Shown here piece after piece: positions 33,822 to 47,059 of a stretch of 64,000 bases of DNA. Where the stretch lies: NCBI RefSeq assembly GCF_020497125.1, contig NC_059072.1:73663697-73727696 (forward strand), read 5' to 3'. The position numbers were made by a program, and so were the translations under genes. Position 1 is the first letter of the stretch. The number at the start of each line of letters is the position of its first letter. The notes beneath the pieces are model-generated. The model did not search any database and had not been told where the DNA came from. It was given only the letters and a program-made list of their open reading frames with translations. This DNA comes from Mauremys mutica (Eukaryota; Chordata; Testudines; Geoemydidae).

Positions 33822-34637
33822 CAGGGTATGTCTGCACTGCAAGTAGACACCTGCAGCTGGCCCATGCTAGCTGACTCAGGCTTGAACTGAAGGGCTGTTT
33901 AATTGTGGTGTAGATGTTCAGATTTGGGGAGGACCCCTGGCTTTAGGACCCTGCAAGATGGGAGAGTCTCAGAGCGTGGGCTGCAGCCTGAGCCTGAATG
34001 TCTACTCTGCAATTAAACAGCCTCTTAGCCTGAGCCCCCAGAGCCCAAGCTGGAGTCAGCTGGCATGGGCCAGCCGCGGGTGTCTAATTGCAGTGTGATC
34101 ATCAGGGCCGCCCAGAGGGGGGGGCAAGAGGGGCAATTTGCCCCAGGCCCCGGGCCCAGCAGGGGCCCCCATGAGAGTTTTTCGGGGCCTCTGGAGCGGG
34201 GTCCCTCACTCGCTCCGGGGGGCCCGGAAAACTCTTGCGGGGCCGGGCGCAGGAGCTTCTTCGCTCCTGGTCTTCGCCTGCGGGGGGTCCTTCCGCTCCG
34301 GGGCGGAAGGACCCCCAGCCGGCGAATTACCGCGGAAGCGGGACCCGCCGCCGAACTGCAGCCCGGTCTTCGGCAGTAATTCGGCGGCGGGGGGGCCCTT
34401 CCGTTCCAGGACCCGCCGCCGAAGTGCCCCGAAGACCCGCGGCGGGGACCCCCCACCGCCGAAGACCGGGCTGCACTTCGGCGGCGGGTCCCGCTTCCGT
34501 GGTAATTCGGCGGCGGGGGGGTCCCTGCCGCGGGTCTTCGGGGCACTTTGGCGGCGGGTCCCGGAACGGAAGGGGCCCCCCACCGCCGAAGACCCCAGGC
34601 CCCCGGAATTCTCTGGGCGGCTCTGGTGATCATACCC
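33822..34637 (+). mobile_element. Short TIR element interrupted by a hAT element
   Basis: Left end CAGGGTATGTCTGCACTGCAA. The right end, after removing the insert at 34103-34625 and one duplicate, reads TTGCAGTGTGATCATACCC, the inverted match of the left end. Internal arms 'ggctgtttaattgtggtgta' and 'tgcaattaaacagcctct' are also complementary. No target duplication of this outer element is clear. Confidence 0.8.
34103..34625 (+). mobile_element. GC-rich hAT-type element, nested
   Basis: Left end CAGGGCCGCCCAGAGGG pairs with right end CTCTGGGCGGCTCTG. The 8-base duplication GTGATCAT is exact (34095-34102 and 34626-34633). The interior is extremely GC-rich, with long inverted arms (34335-34374 against 34458-34498) built on GCCGAAGACCGGGCTGC. 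Long open frames on both strands result from composition and are not genes. A shorter relative is at 49391-49543. Confidence 0.9.
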
Positions 34638-35134
34638 AGAGACTGTTTTCCTGTAAGAGCAGCTAGCATGGAAACTACTGTGCAGCTAGATACAGCTTTT
34701 GCATTTGTTTGTTTATTTGTTTTATATCACGTGTTCATTTATAAAATGCACTTGGTTGGCATAGTTTCTAGAGGCCTGATCCACAATGCCCAAATCAGTG
34801 GAATTCTTTCCATTGACTCCAATGGGATCTGGGTTACACTCACTGGGTGTCTAATTAAACTCAAGTGTGCTGATTTAACAAAAAAGCCACAAATTACTTT
34901 ATTATGATTGGCTGGCAACTACCTACTAATGTTCCTAACAGCAAATATTTATGTTACTTGCCTATTTTATGTAAAAATACCATTACTGACATTTCTAAAT
35001 GTATCCTCCTGTTACAAAAAAAACACTAATTATTTCTTCTTCTTGGGTGGTGCTTGTGGTAGTGTTTAGAAGTGAGAATCTGTTTTTGGAATTCCAGTAA
35101 TGTCCGATAAAAGAATATTTTTACTATGCTAGTA

Positions 35135-35351
35135 GAGTAACTCCTCATTTTATGTTGTAGTTATGTTCCTGAAAAATGCGACTTTAAGCAAAACAATGTT
35201 AAGTGAATCCAATTTCCCCATAAAAATTAATGTAAATGAGGGGGTTAGAGTCCAGGGAATATATAGTCTTTTGTCTGGTGAAAAAAAAATTCCCTGGAAT
35301 CTAACCCCCTCATTTACATTACATTAATGTGTGTATATCTATCTATCTATC

Positions 35352-35418
<67 letters not shown>

Positions 35419-36195
35419 GTTTTAAACAAACAATTTAATACTGGTACACAGTGATGATGATTGTGAGGCTTGGTTGAGGTGGTGAAGTCAGAGGGTGAGA
35501 TATTTCCCTGGGAAAGCCTTACTGCTAAATGATGAACTAGCAATTGGCTGAGCCCTCAAGGGTTAACTCTCACACTCTACAAGGCAGCAGGAATGGAGGG
35601 AGGGGAGACAGCATCGCAGACAGAGACACACACCATGCGTGTGAGAGAGAGATGTGCATTTCCCCTTTAACTACACTGCCTTGTTAATTAGATCAGCTTG
35701 CTGAGACTGCAGCTGCTGCCAGCAAGCTCCCTTCGTCCTGAGCCTTGTCCTGTGTCCCCCCTGCTCTATGGAAGATGGGGTAAGCGGGGTGCAGGAGCAG
35801 AGAGGTGGAGAACACCTTGGCATTAGCCCCCCTCTTCCTGCCCTCTCCCCCGCACAGCAAGCAGGGGTCTCGGGGAGCGGCTCCAAGGCAGAGGGCAGGA
35901 GCAGCACATGGCAGTTGTGGGGAGGGACAGCTGCAATTGCTAGCCTGCTGGGCAGCTGCTGCATAGGGAATTTAGAGGAGCGGGGAGCTGAGAGGGAAGC
36001 TGCCAGTCCACCCTGGTTTCAGGCCCCCACTAGCTAGCTGCAACAGGACGCTGTAAGCAGTGGACAAAGCAGGCGGCTGCCAAATGACGTTAGAAGGGAG
36101 CATTGCACAACTTTAAACAAGCATGTTCCCTAATTGATCAGCAATGTAACAACGAAACAACATTAACCGGGACAACTTTAAGTGAGGAGTTAGTG
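35135..36195 (-). mobile_element. Mariner/Tigger-like non-autonomous element
   Basis: Ends GAGTAACTCCTCATTTTA and (reverse complement of right end) CACTAACTCCTCACTTAAAG are inverted repeats. It shares blocks with 4501-5262 in opposite orientation. The interior contains an inverted pair 'gggggttagagtccagggaat' and 'attccctggaatctaacccc', plus the microsatellite at 35328-35417. There is no transposase frame. Confidence 0.72.
35328..35417 (+). repeat. (TATC)n(TA)n(CA)n compound microsatellite
   Basis: Tandem TATC units run into a TA stretch and then a long CA stretch. It lies within the Tigger-like element. Confidence 0.97.
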
Positions 36196-38334
36196 TGTGA
36201 CCTAGTACTTCTAACTCTGATAAAAAGTCCAGCTTCTCAGTCATTATTATTCAAAATAATATTTCATAGGAACTTTACAAAATACCCAGAACAGTGTGAA
36301 ATAAAACAAAATTACCAAAGTAAGAACTATGTGAACTTACATTACAACTTTACATCTATGGCCTAAAGTTTTTATGTCTGTTTGCAAAGCATGATTCAAA
36401 ATGATGATTTACAACCCTCTTCTACCAAAAGCCAAAACAAACAAAATTACTCACAACTAAACTCCTGATATGCATCAGGGCATCTTCTAACTAGAAATAG
36501 AAGTTAACCTATTTGTTATACCATCTTGACATGTGTGAGTTGGAAAATTAATAGCCATCTCTTAATCTGTAAATCATCCAGCTGCATAGGTACATAGCCC
36601 AATCTTTACTAATCCTTCCACCTTCAGGGGGCTATGGCTATTTTGCTGATCCCTCACATTGTCCAGTCGAGTTTCACCTGCCATTCTTCATATTAAATAT
36701 ATATATTTTTAAATGAACCACCGGGAGCACATGGAGTTCTAAAGTTCAAGAATGTAGTTGGCAGTCACATAATCAAGGCATATGGCACATTGCCTGTAGT
36801 CCTTTCATCCAGTGAACGAGATGACACAAGTGATGAAAATGCTGCCTATGTAGATTTGTGATATCAGTACTGGCCTTGTTGTGTTGGAGACAGGTGCAAT
36901 GGTAGGCCTACCTAGAAGCCTTTCAAACTCAATTTTTTTTTTAAAAAAAAGCAAAGATATGCCTGGTTCACAATAGCTAATTTGTTCATGGTCCTTGGGT
37001 TACACTGACGTGTTGAAGGATTTCACCACCCCTGCAGAAGGATTGTTTACTACAAGCCAGGCGCTGTATGATGATTGCTAGAATCAATAATATTGCTATT
37101 TGTTCAATTCTGTCTATAAAATATTTAGAGGCAGTGAAGAGACTGATTTATCAGATAGTTTCCATGTCTCTCCTATTGAAAGGATGGGCAGTTTCTGCTT
37201 TAAATATTTGTCCCAGGGATTAGGTTAAACTGTTTTATTTCCTATTCATTAAATCCAGTTGATTTAGCTGGAACTCTGAAGTATATGTGCTATAGATACT
37301 CCAACTGAATATTAAAGTATGCACCCTGTCTATCATATTTAATAAACATTGCATGTAATGTATATAGGTGTAATTGGCATATTACTTGTGGGAGCGTGAA
37401 CATGTGGTTCACATGCTTATCCAGCCAGGACCCAGTGTTGGCGGAGGTCCGGTTCCCTCTTCTCTCTCAGTTCCCAGACAAAGTTTGCTGGAAAATAACA
37501 GTCCAGAGTCCAGGCTGCAGGCAATTGGAGGGTTTATTGGGGCTAAACGAGCAAGCATATTCCAAAGCCTTTACATCAGTCGGGCTATCTCTATACGCCA
37601 ATAAAGTTTTCCTCTTCCTCTCCCCCAACTATATTTCTATACACCAGCAGAACCCCCTTCTTCTCCTAACCCTTAGCTCTGCACAGGGATGGAGCTCCCT
37701 CTTCTTGGCGTACTTAATTATACTTGTAGTGGCCCTCCCCTGGTACCACTCCTTCCAATATATGGCCATGTTCCATTCTGGGGAGCCTTAAGTCGGGGGT
37801 CAATAAGACCAACTCTTTTGTACCTGATGGAAGGGGTAAAGAGCAGAGTTACTTTTGGCTATGGTTACTCTTTTGCAGACGTTGAGTCTCCTTTTTACCT
37901 CCCCTCCCCTCCAGCTGCTTGGTTACCATAGCAACCCCTTGCTCTATTAGCCCCTTATCTTCAAGGCTACCAGCTGTGGAGGGGTTGGGAGAAGAGAAGT
38001 GCAGCCTTGTGCTCTCAGGTACATACTCTTACTTGCTTATTTAGCCTATTTAAACTAAAAGCAAGAGCAGAAGCAAAATTATTATTATTTAGTCTTTACC
38101 CTATTTACTTCACATTCTTCTAATATCCAACCTCTAATTCTGCATATTCATTCCTTTGCATACATATAATTACCATATTTGTGTGCATAAACAAGAACTT
38201 TTTTGTGCAAATGTAATAGCTTTGTATGCAGAAAGAGGCCACTTTTTGAAATTATAGTTGATTGTTCCTAATTTAGTACAATGCCGTGACCTTCTCTTCA
38301 TAATTATCCTACGCATCGTTTAATCACCTACAGT

Positions 38335-38575
38335 ATTATTACTATTATTTGCTTAAAGTAGTGCTCAGAAATCCTAGCTGAGGTTAAGGCACCTTTGTGC
38401 TAGGTTCTGAACAAACACATTATAAGAGACTGTCTCTGTGCCTAACAGCTTGCACTCTAAATAGACCAGGCAGATAAAAGATGGGAGGGAAAACAGGCAC
38501 AGAGAATTGAAGTGATTTGCCCAAGGTTATACAGCAGTTCAGTGGCAGAGCCAGGACAGAAACCTCAACCACTTA
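38335..38575 (-). mobile_element. MIR/CORE-type dispersed repeat, reverse orientation
   Basis: 'gaattgaagtgatttgccca', 'aggttatacagcagttcagt' and 'ggcagagccaggacagaaac' are the reverse MIR core. The left part ('gtattattactattatttgc') resembles the segment at 44220-44335. Confidence 0.6.
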
Positions 38576-38711
38576 TCCACACCACCTCCACTACAAAGTA
38601 GTTCCCTAAAAAGCAACATTATGCTTAATCAACAGCATATTTGATATAATAATTTCAAATGATGATTCCAACTTGTTGCTCTTGGGGGAAGAAGAGAATG
38701 GAAACTATTTA

Positions 38712-39075
38712 CAGTAGAACCTCAGAGTTATGAACACCTTGAGAATGGGGGTTGTTCATAATTCTGAAATGTTTGTAATGCTGAACAAAACACTATGGTT
38801 GTTTTCAAAAGTTTGCAACTGAACATTGACTTAATACAACTTTGAAACTTTACTATGCCGGAGAAAAATGCTGCTTTAACCATTTGAATTTAAATGAAAA
38901 AAAGCACAGGGTTTCCTAACCTTGTCAAATCTTTTTTTCAAAAACATTCTCTTTATTTTTTTAGTAGTTTACGTTTAACTGTACTGTATTTATGTTTTAT
39001 TTTCTCTGCTGCTGCCTGATTGAGTATTTCAGGTCAGTTCATAACTCTGGTGTTCATAACTTTGAGGTTATACTG
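38712..39075 (+). mobile_element. Mariner/Tigger-type MITE with TA duplication
   Basis: Left end CAGTAGAACCTCAGAGTTAT pairs with right end ATAACTTTGAGGTTATACTG. TA flanks both sides (38710-38711, 39076-39077), the duplication expected of Tc1/mariner elements. A second inverted pair 'gttcataattctgaaa' and 'tcagttcataactctggtg' lies inside. It is 364 bp and non-coding. Confidence 0.85.
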
Positions 39076-39079
39076 TACT

Positions 39080-40290
39080 TTTGTATTGTATTGCAATAGC
39101 CTTCCAAACTCATTTCCCATTTTCTGCAAGGAAAAAAAAATCACCACTTTAAAATGTACACATTAATTTGACTGGTTAAACAGTCTATTCTGAACCAGAT
39201 TTTTTTTTTCTGTGAGAAATTAGGTCACTTTGCTCCTGCTAGTTTATAAACTGGCTGTAGAATACAATACTGGGAACTGTTGCTACCAAATACTTATTGC
39301 TGTGTTCTTTACTGACACAGGACTGAGTTCTTGCATTTTATCCTGAATCTACTATAGCTGTTTTCTCAGTTGATAGGATAGTGAGTTGTGCCAGTCGGTT
39401 TAATTGGCTGAAGCTGTTTGACTTGGCATTTAGCCTTTCTGAATCTGATGCACTGTGTTTAAACCATACACATTATCAATATATCCTGCTGTTAAAGTTT
39501 AAGCAGATGCACCTGCTTGTGTTGGGAAGGGTGAAAGGAAACACATTTAATCTTTCAGCCACTTAGGACATTTTAAAACACAGACAGACTCAGTGTAATT
39601 ATTATCAGCACTTTTTGTTTAAGATGACACCAGGCAAATGAAAAGGCTTTTTATAAAAGTTTCAAGAACATATTCTCTATTGGGTAAGAAAAACATATGA
39701 AAGAATTGAATGGAGCAATTTTTTTTTAAATCAGGGAGATTATTTCTCATTAATTAGTAATGTATTTCAGGATATTTTGTTTCATGTAGTATATAACATT
39801 ATGAATTTAGTACACATAAAGGTTACTGCATTTGTGCATGACTTCTTAAAGAACGTGTCTATTTTAAGCCCTAGCAATTTAAAATCTTCTTTAATTAACA
39901 AAGCCTTTCAAAGCAGCAAATCTCTATTCCATGCAGATCGGCTAATCTTTTTCACTTCATCATAAGTCAAGTAAATTGCTCATTTTTTGCAGGTCTGAAT
40001 ATTGATGAATTCATGCCAGCCAAGTGTTATAGCTAAATAGAAGATCTTTCCTTAAAAGCATAGGAAAGTAAACCCAGTGATATTTTTCTACTGTAAAATA
40101 ACTGAGGTTGTCTATACTACATGTTCCTCAGTTGTTTCATTCCTGTTTGTTTCCTGGTACTTTTGCATATATGTTAAAATTGCCACTTGTGTGTTATATA
40201 TGTAGGGCCTAATCTAATTAGTTCATAATTGCCTCTATAGCTGCTTTCACTCCTGAAATTCAATCTCATCTTCAGTAGTGGCTGCACAAT
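39080..40290. other. AT-rich intron segment without recognised repeats
   Basis: This unique-looking AT-rich sequence has no TIRs, LINE or SINE signatures and only chance frames. Conserved non-coding function is possible but cannot be judged from one genome. Confidence 0.35.
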
Positions 40291-43200
40291 GCTAGCGTGT
40301 AGGCATTTTGCAGCCTTTCAGGGCTGTCCTCTTTGTAGAAACAGAGTTCCACGTTCAGTGATGTAGGAGAGGTCATGCTCCCACCTGATGAATGTCAACC
40401 AAGGAAGAATTTTGAAGGGTCTGCGTAGCCTGAAGATCAGCCTGTCCTTGAATGAGAGCTCTATGCTAATACTCAGAGCCTGCTTCAAAGCCCAATGAAG
40501 TCAGTGAGAGTCAAGCTCCTCTTTATATCAATTTTTGGAAGTCATGCTAGGTTCTTCTTAACCAAGCCCATAGAGATGTCCCTCTCCTTTTTAGTCTTCA
40601 CCTGGGAAGCTCAGTATCCAGATAACTTTGGCTTGTATCTTTTTTTCCACTTGTTCCATCCTCTCGGTGAGCAGAGGATTCAATTACAGTTGGCAATGGG
40701 TTTATGCTCTTGTTCCATTTTCTCCAGATCAATGATTTCAGACTCAATTACCTCTACGTGCCTTTCTGTCTCCACCATCTGGCTATCCAGACCATTAAAT
40801 TATGCTGTGAATGAATCACTTTTGTTCTCCAACAAAGGAAAGATTGCTTTCAATTTGTGCAGATTAGCATGGAGGGTTTCTAGCAATGGCTGGAACAAAA
40901 TTTCTTGCCATGAGACTGGAGTTATTGAGGAGGTGTGGTGTGATTGACAGGTTGGCACCATACGATGGGTCCTTACTATTCAGCAGTGACCACACAGCAT
41001 GAAGAAAGTTAACTTTTTCACCATTGATTTTTGCTTTTGGTGTTATGATTGGGCAGGTGTCCTTTGGAAATCTCTAATCTACATTTTAATTTGTTGCCTG
41101 TCTGAAGAGCAAGACCACCATAAAAATGGCTACTTGGAGTTCTGATAATACTGCTTGCTTCTGGTGTGTCAGGCTCCATAGACTGTTAATATAGCACTCC
41201 CAGCCATAAACAAAAATAACCTTGTACTCATCTGTTTTAGGGTGATCACTGTGTGTGTTGTCATTTCACTGCTGAGAGCCCTTTACCATATGTGAACTCT
41301 AAGCATGTGAGTCAGGTTGACGATGTTACTGTGGGTCACCGGATGCTGCTGCTTTAGGGGTGACAGTGTGGGTGAGACTCTAAGAATGGGTAATGTAGGG
41401 GCAATATAGGAAAATGTTTGATTCTGAATTAAATTTGCTATGGGCTGAGTCACGAAAGCTCCTCAGATCCTACCTTTCTGAATCCATAGAAACTAGACGT
41501 TACATTATAGCAATATTAATGATCCAATTTTAACTTTTTTTGTTATAAAAGTTGTAATGAAGTCTAGGACTTGTAGTCATTGACAATGCTTTGTGGTACT
41601 CAGAAATACCTCATATGTTACTTAGGAAAAGTAACTTGCTGTCACAATTTCATTTCTACATTTTCACCTTACATTTTGCTTTACTAAGGAACAAAGCAAA
41701 ATCTTCACAGTGACAAGAAAATTAGTTAAATCTAAAAAGTAGCTATTAATAATGAAACCACATTTATGGTCCATTAACAAAAATAATATATCACATACAC
41801 TTTATGATACTGCATGCTTCCATATAAATGAAAATTTAAATATTTAAACATGCAATAAATCAGTACATCCATTAACTGTGCTGTTTAGATACCTTCTGTA
41901 TCTCAAAATAATTTATACTGCTGGGGATCCTATCACTTGGTAACAGATACCCAAGCATTCCCAAAACCTTAATCTAGGGAATATCACATTTTTAATTAGA
42001 AAAGGATTGTTGTAATGTAACCGAAGAAAATGCCAAATCTGATACACAAGCAAGGCAAAATTAAATACACGAAACAAAGGAGAATCTGTTTAAATGATTT
42101 TATGCATTCTTTTTCTTAAAATATGAAAAAAAGAAGGAAAAAAATCCTTTTTACCTGATTGCATCATTTTGGTTTTGAAATTTTGATTTAATTAAAAATC
42201 AAAAATCTTTTAGAAATGAACTTTGGAATGTGTTAACCAGAGAGATTCCCTTGCCATAGTACCACTCTGAAATGTCAATAGAGTCAGATTCACTAAACGG
42301 TTGTTAGTACACATACTCTGTACTACTATAAAAAGCTCCCAGAATTAGGAAATCAAATGAAGGTCGTAAAATGGTATATTTTGGAAGTCACTTCTGGGGA
42401 GGGTATCCTGAGTGCATTATCAGACATCTGAAAATGGTCAGAGGGTGAGTTAGAAACTGGAATAATAACCCTCTCCATATAGTATTGCCACAGCCTTCCC
42501 ACCCACCACAGCTGCACCCTGCTCCTGCCCTTCTACTCAATAGTGTTATCATTCATTATTCTTACAGTGCCATAGAGGGGTATGGTACTTTACAGATTTA
42601 TCCGATTATATCAGTGCTTTCTGGAGTTTACAAACAAAATTAGACTTAATATAGACATAGGGGATGGCAAGGAAAAGGTGTGAGGGGGAAGCGAGAAATG
42701 TAACAAAAATGTCATATCGTTTGGTTGATATTTGGCTTGCATGTTAGTAGTTCCAAATGTTATTTATTTTTAAATAAATAAATAAATAAGTGATTTTTTG
42801 GAGACGTGAGCAATATCACTGCTCTTTTCTCCATTTTCCTTTCCTGGTGCTCTCCTCCATGGTGAGAACCCCCCTTTCTTCCATATAAATATGCATCCCA
42901 TCTCCAGTTCTGAGCTCTTCTTAACCATTTCTCAGAACTTGTGAGACTGTGTGTATCAGTGCCATCTGGTGACTCTCAGTACCAATGCACACGACTCCTG
43001 CAAAGCCTTTTGGGGGCCATTAGCATTGTGCTTCAGGTAGGCAAGAAGTTAAAATTAAACAGTAAACAATGTGTGTGTATTTCTACGAAAACACAAAGGT
43101 ATATAGGCTTTAATGCTTATGCTTAAGTGCTTTGCTCGACTGGGGACAGAATGCTCTGCATCCTTGCAGGATTGAGGTCTTTGTCAATAATAGATTAGCA

Positions 43201-44215
43201 AGGATGCTTCAGGAGTTAAACATTAGGCACCTTGCAGAGGAGTTTTAGAGCATCACATCACACTAAATAACAAATAATAAGCCTGGGCTTTCATGACGTA
43301 TAAAAAGGGGAAGCGGCTAAGTTTGTCTATACTATGCTGGTGGCATTCCGTAGAGAGTGCAGTGGTACTACCAGAGGGCATGCTGGTACATCATACAGAG
43401 CGGGAGCCAGTGAGCCTGGATATTAGGACCTGGTAAAGATGGAGAAGAGGGTATGCCTTTAAATCAGTTAATTACTGAGTATCCCACTAATCCTGGTTAT
43501 TTGAGCATGTAGTTCTAAAGCAGATGGATTTAACTGATTTCTTTCCCCCTCCCTCCCTCCCCCCCCAAAAAAACCAACGACCTTCACTTCAAGTCATCAT
43601 TTATTGGGCTGCATTTTCTGAGATGAGCATAGTGTTCTTATTAGTTGGCACTGATAGCAGCTGAAGATTTGTGACAGAAATAAGATGTAACATTCCCGAG
43701 CATTATTACGCATTTGGGAAGTGGTAGCAGTTTATTTTTCCTGTCTCAAAGGCCTGGGATACAGTGCAGTTGGAAAGTCTAGCAAAAGAACATTCTGAGA
43801 AGTTAAGACTGACAATGAGTTTTTGACTGAGTGCCCAGGTCCGTGACACTCTGCCTTTCACGTTGCTTAGCAACTCCGTGTTATCACAAAGAAACTGATA
43901 TTAAAGCTGGAGCAGGCTGGATATGGTAATTTATGTGGGAAGATACTAGTTTCTCTTGAAGTGGGAAAACCATTTTATTTCTAGTTTCTATCAGCGTGAC
44001 TTGGTTTCACATGACAGATTGTAGCACATCCCTCTTTGTGGACATTTTACCTAATAAGGTAAAGAGTAGCTCTGCTCTGGAAAGTGACTATGTAAAAATG
44101 ACACCTTGTTATTCACTAGATCTGCTCCCTGTGTATACTCGGACGTATCTGCCAACATCAGTGACAAAAGTAGTTTGTTACAGCAGGTTACTGAGAGTGT
44201 GTTTGATTATTAATA
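40290..44215. other. Unassigned intron sequence
   Basis: A 150-codon + strand frame at 40495-40947 lacks any domain I recognise and has no splice context. An AAAT run (42765-42789) and a C/A-rich tract (43545-43575) are visible. No other elements are recognised. Confidence 0.4.
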
Positions 44216-44335
44216 ATTATTTATTATTTGTATTACTGTAGCACCTAAGAGCCCCAGTCATGGACTCAGACCCCATTGTGCTAAACACTGAACAAAAAGA
44301 CGGTTTGTCTGCCAAAGAGATTACTGTCTAAGTTG
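44216..44335 (+). mobile_element. Dispersed repeat fragment (unassigned)
   Basis: 'atttgtattactgtagcacc', 'taagagccccagtcatggac' and 'gaacaaaaagacggtttgtc' belong to a repeat I recall as abundant in turtles. The family name is uncertain. Confidence 0.5.
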
Positions 44336-45062
44336 GACTTCTTTCTTTTTTTGCATCATCAACAGGATTATTTACTACATTGCAGTTGTACCTGTGTTTT
44401 ACCCACTGAAAGTAATAGGGTGGCACATGTGCCACTGCTTGCTGAATTTGCAGATCATGGGACTACACAGGTGTAACTCAAGGTACTGTGTGAGAAGGAA
44501 AGAACCCAGCTACTTTCAGATCTGTGGAGGAGTGGCAGGGCTGGCAGTTAGGGGAAAAAAGTCTTTATTAACTGAGCAAATTTGATACTGAAAGTTTTGT
44601 GACACAATAAACATGGAGCCCCACAAGGGGCATTTTTATAGTAGGGGCCAGGGTCAGGGTTTGAGTGGCAGGAGAGGGTGCACAAGAGGCTTAGGTTTAA
44701 ACACAGAATGCCATTTCTGAGATTTCTGATTTATTTCAGGAGTTTTATTTTAATCAAAACAATACAAACTGGCAGTCTCTGGCTGCATTCCTGCCATGCA
44801 GCTTTCCATAAATGATCTCTAATATATAAACCAACAAACAGGAAAGTACTTATGGGTCCTTAAGGCTCCCTGTCTGGGCTTTTGGTCAGCAATACTGCTC
44901 TGTCTCTCTCATGGGAGTAACCCAGTTCCTCACTGTGCTTGTTGTCACTGCAGAGTTAACTCGTTTTATAACTTGTGTCCACCCCCCTGAACTCACGTTC
45001 TGTTCATACGCAAAAAACCCTTTAGTGTGGTGGTGCCTTTAACTCAACTTGGCTGACCTATC

Positions 45063-45270
45063 AGGGTATGTCTACGCTGCAGCAGGGAGCGTGCCTCCCA
45101 GCCCAGATAGACAGGGTGGACGTTGCAGCTTGTGTGGCAGCCCGACCCTCTTGGTCTGAGCTCGAGTAGATAGCTTGAGTCTCCATCAAAGCCACAACAC
45201 CCACATAGCTATTTTCAGTGCACTAGCTAGAGTCCAGCTAGCACAAATTTGTCTACCCACACTAAGAGGT
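45063..45270 (+). mobile_element. Short TIR element, right end truncated
   Basis: It starts CAGGGTATGTCTACGCTGCAG and contains 'cacatagctattttcagtgc' and 'ctagagtccagctagcac'. The design matches 62403-62670 and the same terminus type occurs at 33822 and 49866. The mirror end is missing after about 45270. Confidence 0.6.
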
Positions 45271-45285
45271 TTCTATGCGCATGCG

Positions 45286-45320
45286 CACACACACACACAC
45301 ACTCTCTCTCTCTCTCACTG
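45286..45320 (+). repeat. (CA)n(CT)n microsatellite
   Basis: A CA run is followed by a CT run, preceded by 'gcgcatgcg'. Confidence 0.9.
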
Positions 45321-47059
45321 TTTTCAGTGAAAACATCACCTGAGTGTTAACTTGCAGTGTGGCTCCTCTCACTCAAACCAGGCTAACTTGAGAGGTGTTA
45401 CCTCGAATGTTGATAATTTGAGATAGCTCTGCATTGATGATATAGCCTTTAAGATCCTGAACCTAATTAGAGCCTGTTGCCCCTAGGAAGCATCAAGCTA
45501 GCAGTGCTTCCCTGAGCAGACTCTTGCTAGAAGTTAACCCCAAGCCCCACAAACTGTGAGCTGGCTCAGTGGGGTCTCTTCCTAAGGGCACCATGGGACT
45601 GGGGGTTATGCGGGGCTGTGCAGTGTCTTCCAATGATCAGCAAAAAACCCATATCCTCACCACCACATAGTCACTTTTCAGATCAGAACAATACTTTAAG
45701 CTGTGCTGCTCATTGTTATTTGTATTGATTACAAGACCGCTTCCCATAGCCGCCAAGTTCTCTTCAGTCCCACACACAACATTTCTTGCTGGTGAGAAAA
45801 AGCAACTGATGTTTCACCCTTAAGATTTCCTGAGCAGGGTGAGCAAGCATGTGTGGGGAAAACAGAATCTATCTCCTGCACGTCTCAGAACCAGAGGGAC
45901 CTGGGGGCACCAGAGGACCCCAGGGTATTAGAGGGAGTTGGGTTGCTGGGATGGCTTGCTGTGAAAGAGAGCATGGAAGGGGGACGTGTATATGGCTGTT
46001 GGGAGGAGAGAGCCTGGGGAAGAATTATTGGGGTGAGAAAAGCTGGAACAGCCTGAGGGGGTGGTTGTCAGTGGACGAGATGGGAAGAGCCTTCCTGGGG
46101 CAGCTTGGGGAGAGAGTTGTTGGGGCCAGTGGTAGGGACTGGAGGATTGTTAGGGGTGTGGGGGCCCTGGATCAGCTACCCTCACCCTGCCCCAGCCTCT
46201 CCCCATTAGCCTTCTCAGTTCTGTCCCCTTCCCGTTCCTGGCCCCAACTGTCCCATCAGCCCCCTATTCTTTCCCATGCCCCTCCCTTTCAGATGCTGTC
46301 TCTGCCTCCCAAGAGGCACACTGGCAAGGGGGATCAAAAACAAAGTGGAGGCAGAAAGGCTACCTGAAAACAGCACCACAATTCCCCCTTCCCCCATCCC
46401 CAGTGCCTGGGAGGAGGAATTGTAGGTGTCTATTGGTGAATGTGAGAGATGTGAATGCGTGAGATCTCAGCAGAGATGTGGGTTTGTGGGACAGGGCTTT
46501 CAAATGCAAAACTCCAGAATGTCTTGAAGGGGTGAAGAATCCATGCGTTGTTTACTTACTAACTTACATAATTCAGTAATTTTCCTGTCCTTAGTACACA
46601 TTAGTAATGTTTTACTTGAATCCTGTGTCTCTTATCTAGTCTGAACTCAAGTAGCTAACACAGTAAAATACTTCAATGAAAGCAGATGAGTTTTCTGAGA
46701 TTTTGCTGCATTGCAATATAGTAAGTTAGTCATATTTTCTGAGAATGTTCAAGGAAGCAAAAATGAAGGTATTTGTATGGATACAAAAGAGGCCTCAAGG
46801 AGTTGTTACAAACAGTGTCCAAATGGAGGATGTATAACTGGGTGACTCAGTCAGGGATGGGATATAGAGCTTGTCATCTCCAGGTTACTGTTTCGTATCT
46901 AAGATGGGCTTGTAATGAGCATATGCCTAGAACTGATCTGACACCAGTCTGACTTTACAGGAGTTTCTCCTGACTTACACTGATGTAAGCAAGATCAGAA
47001 TCAGGTCTCTCAAGCCTTCACTGTTTGAAGGCTGTTTGGTGGCCTCTACATAACTTATG

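Noticed and set aside
34025..34669. 214-codon minus-strand frame and several overlapping + strand frames
   Set aside because: They lie in the GC-rich nested hAT-type element with exact target duplications. Composition and internal inverted arms explain frames on both strands.
40495..40947. 150-codon + strand frame
   Set aside because: I first considered a LINE ORF1 remnant, since the reverse strand has coiled-coil-like text. Nothing specific supports it, so it is left unassigned.
45849..46367. 172-codon + strand frame, collagen-like at its start
   Set aside because: It lies in a GC-rich intronic block with no domain, no splice signals tied to OTOGL and overlapping frames. It is probably decayed repeat.
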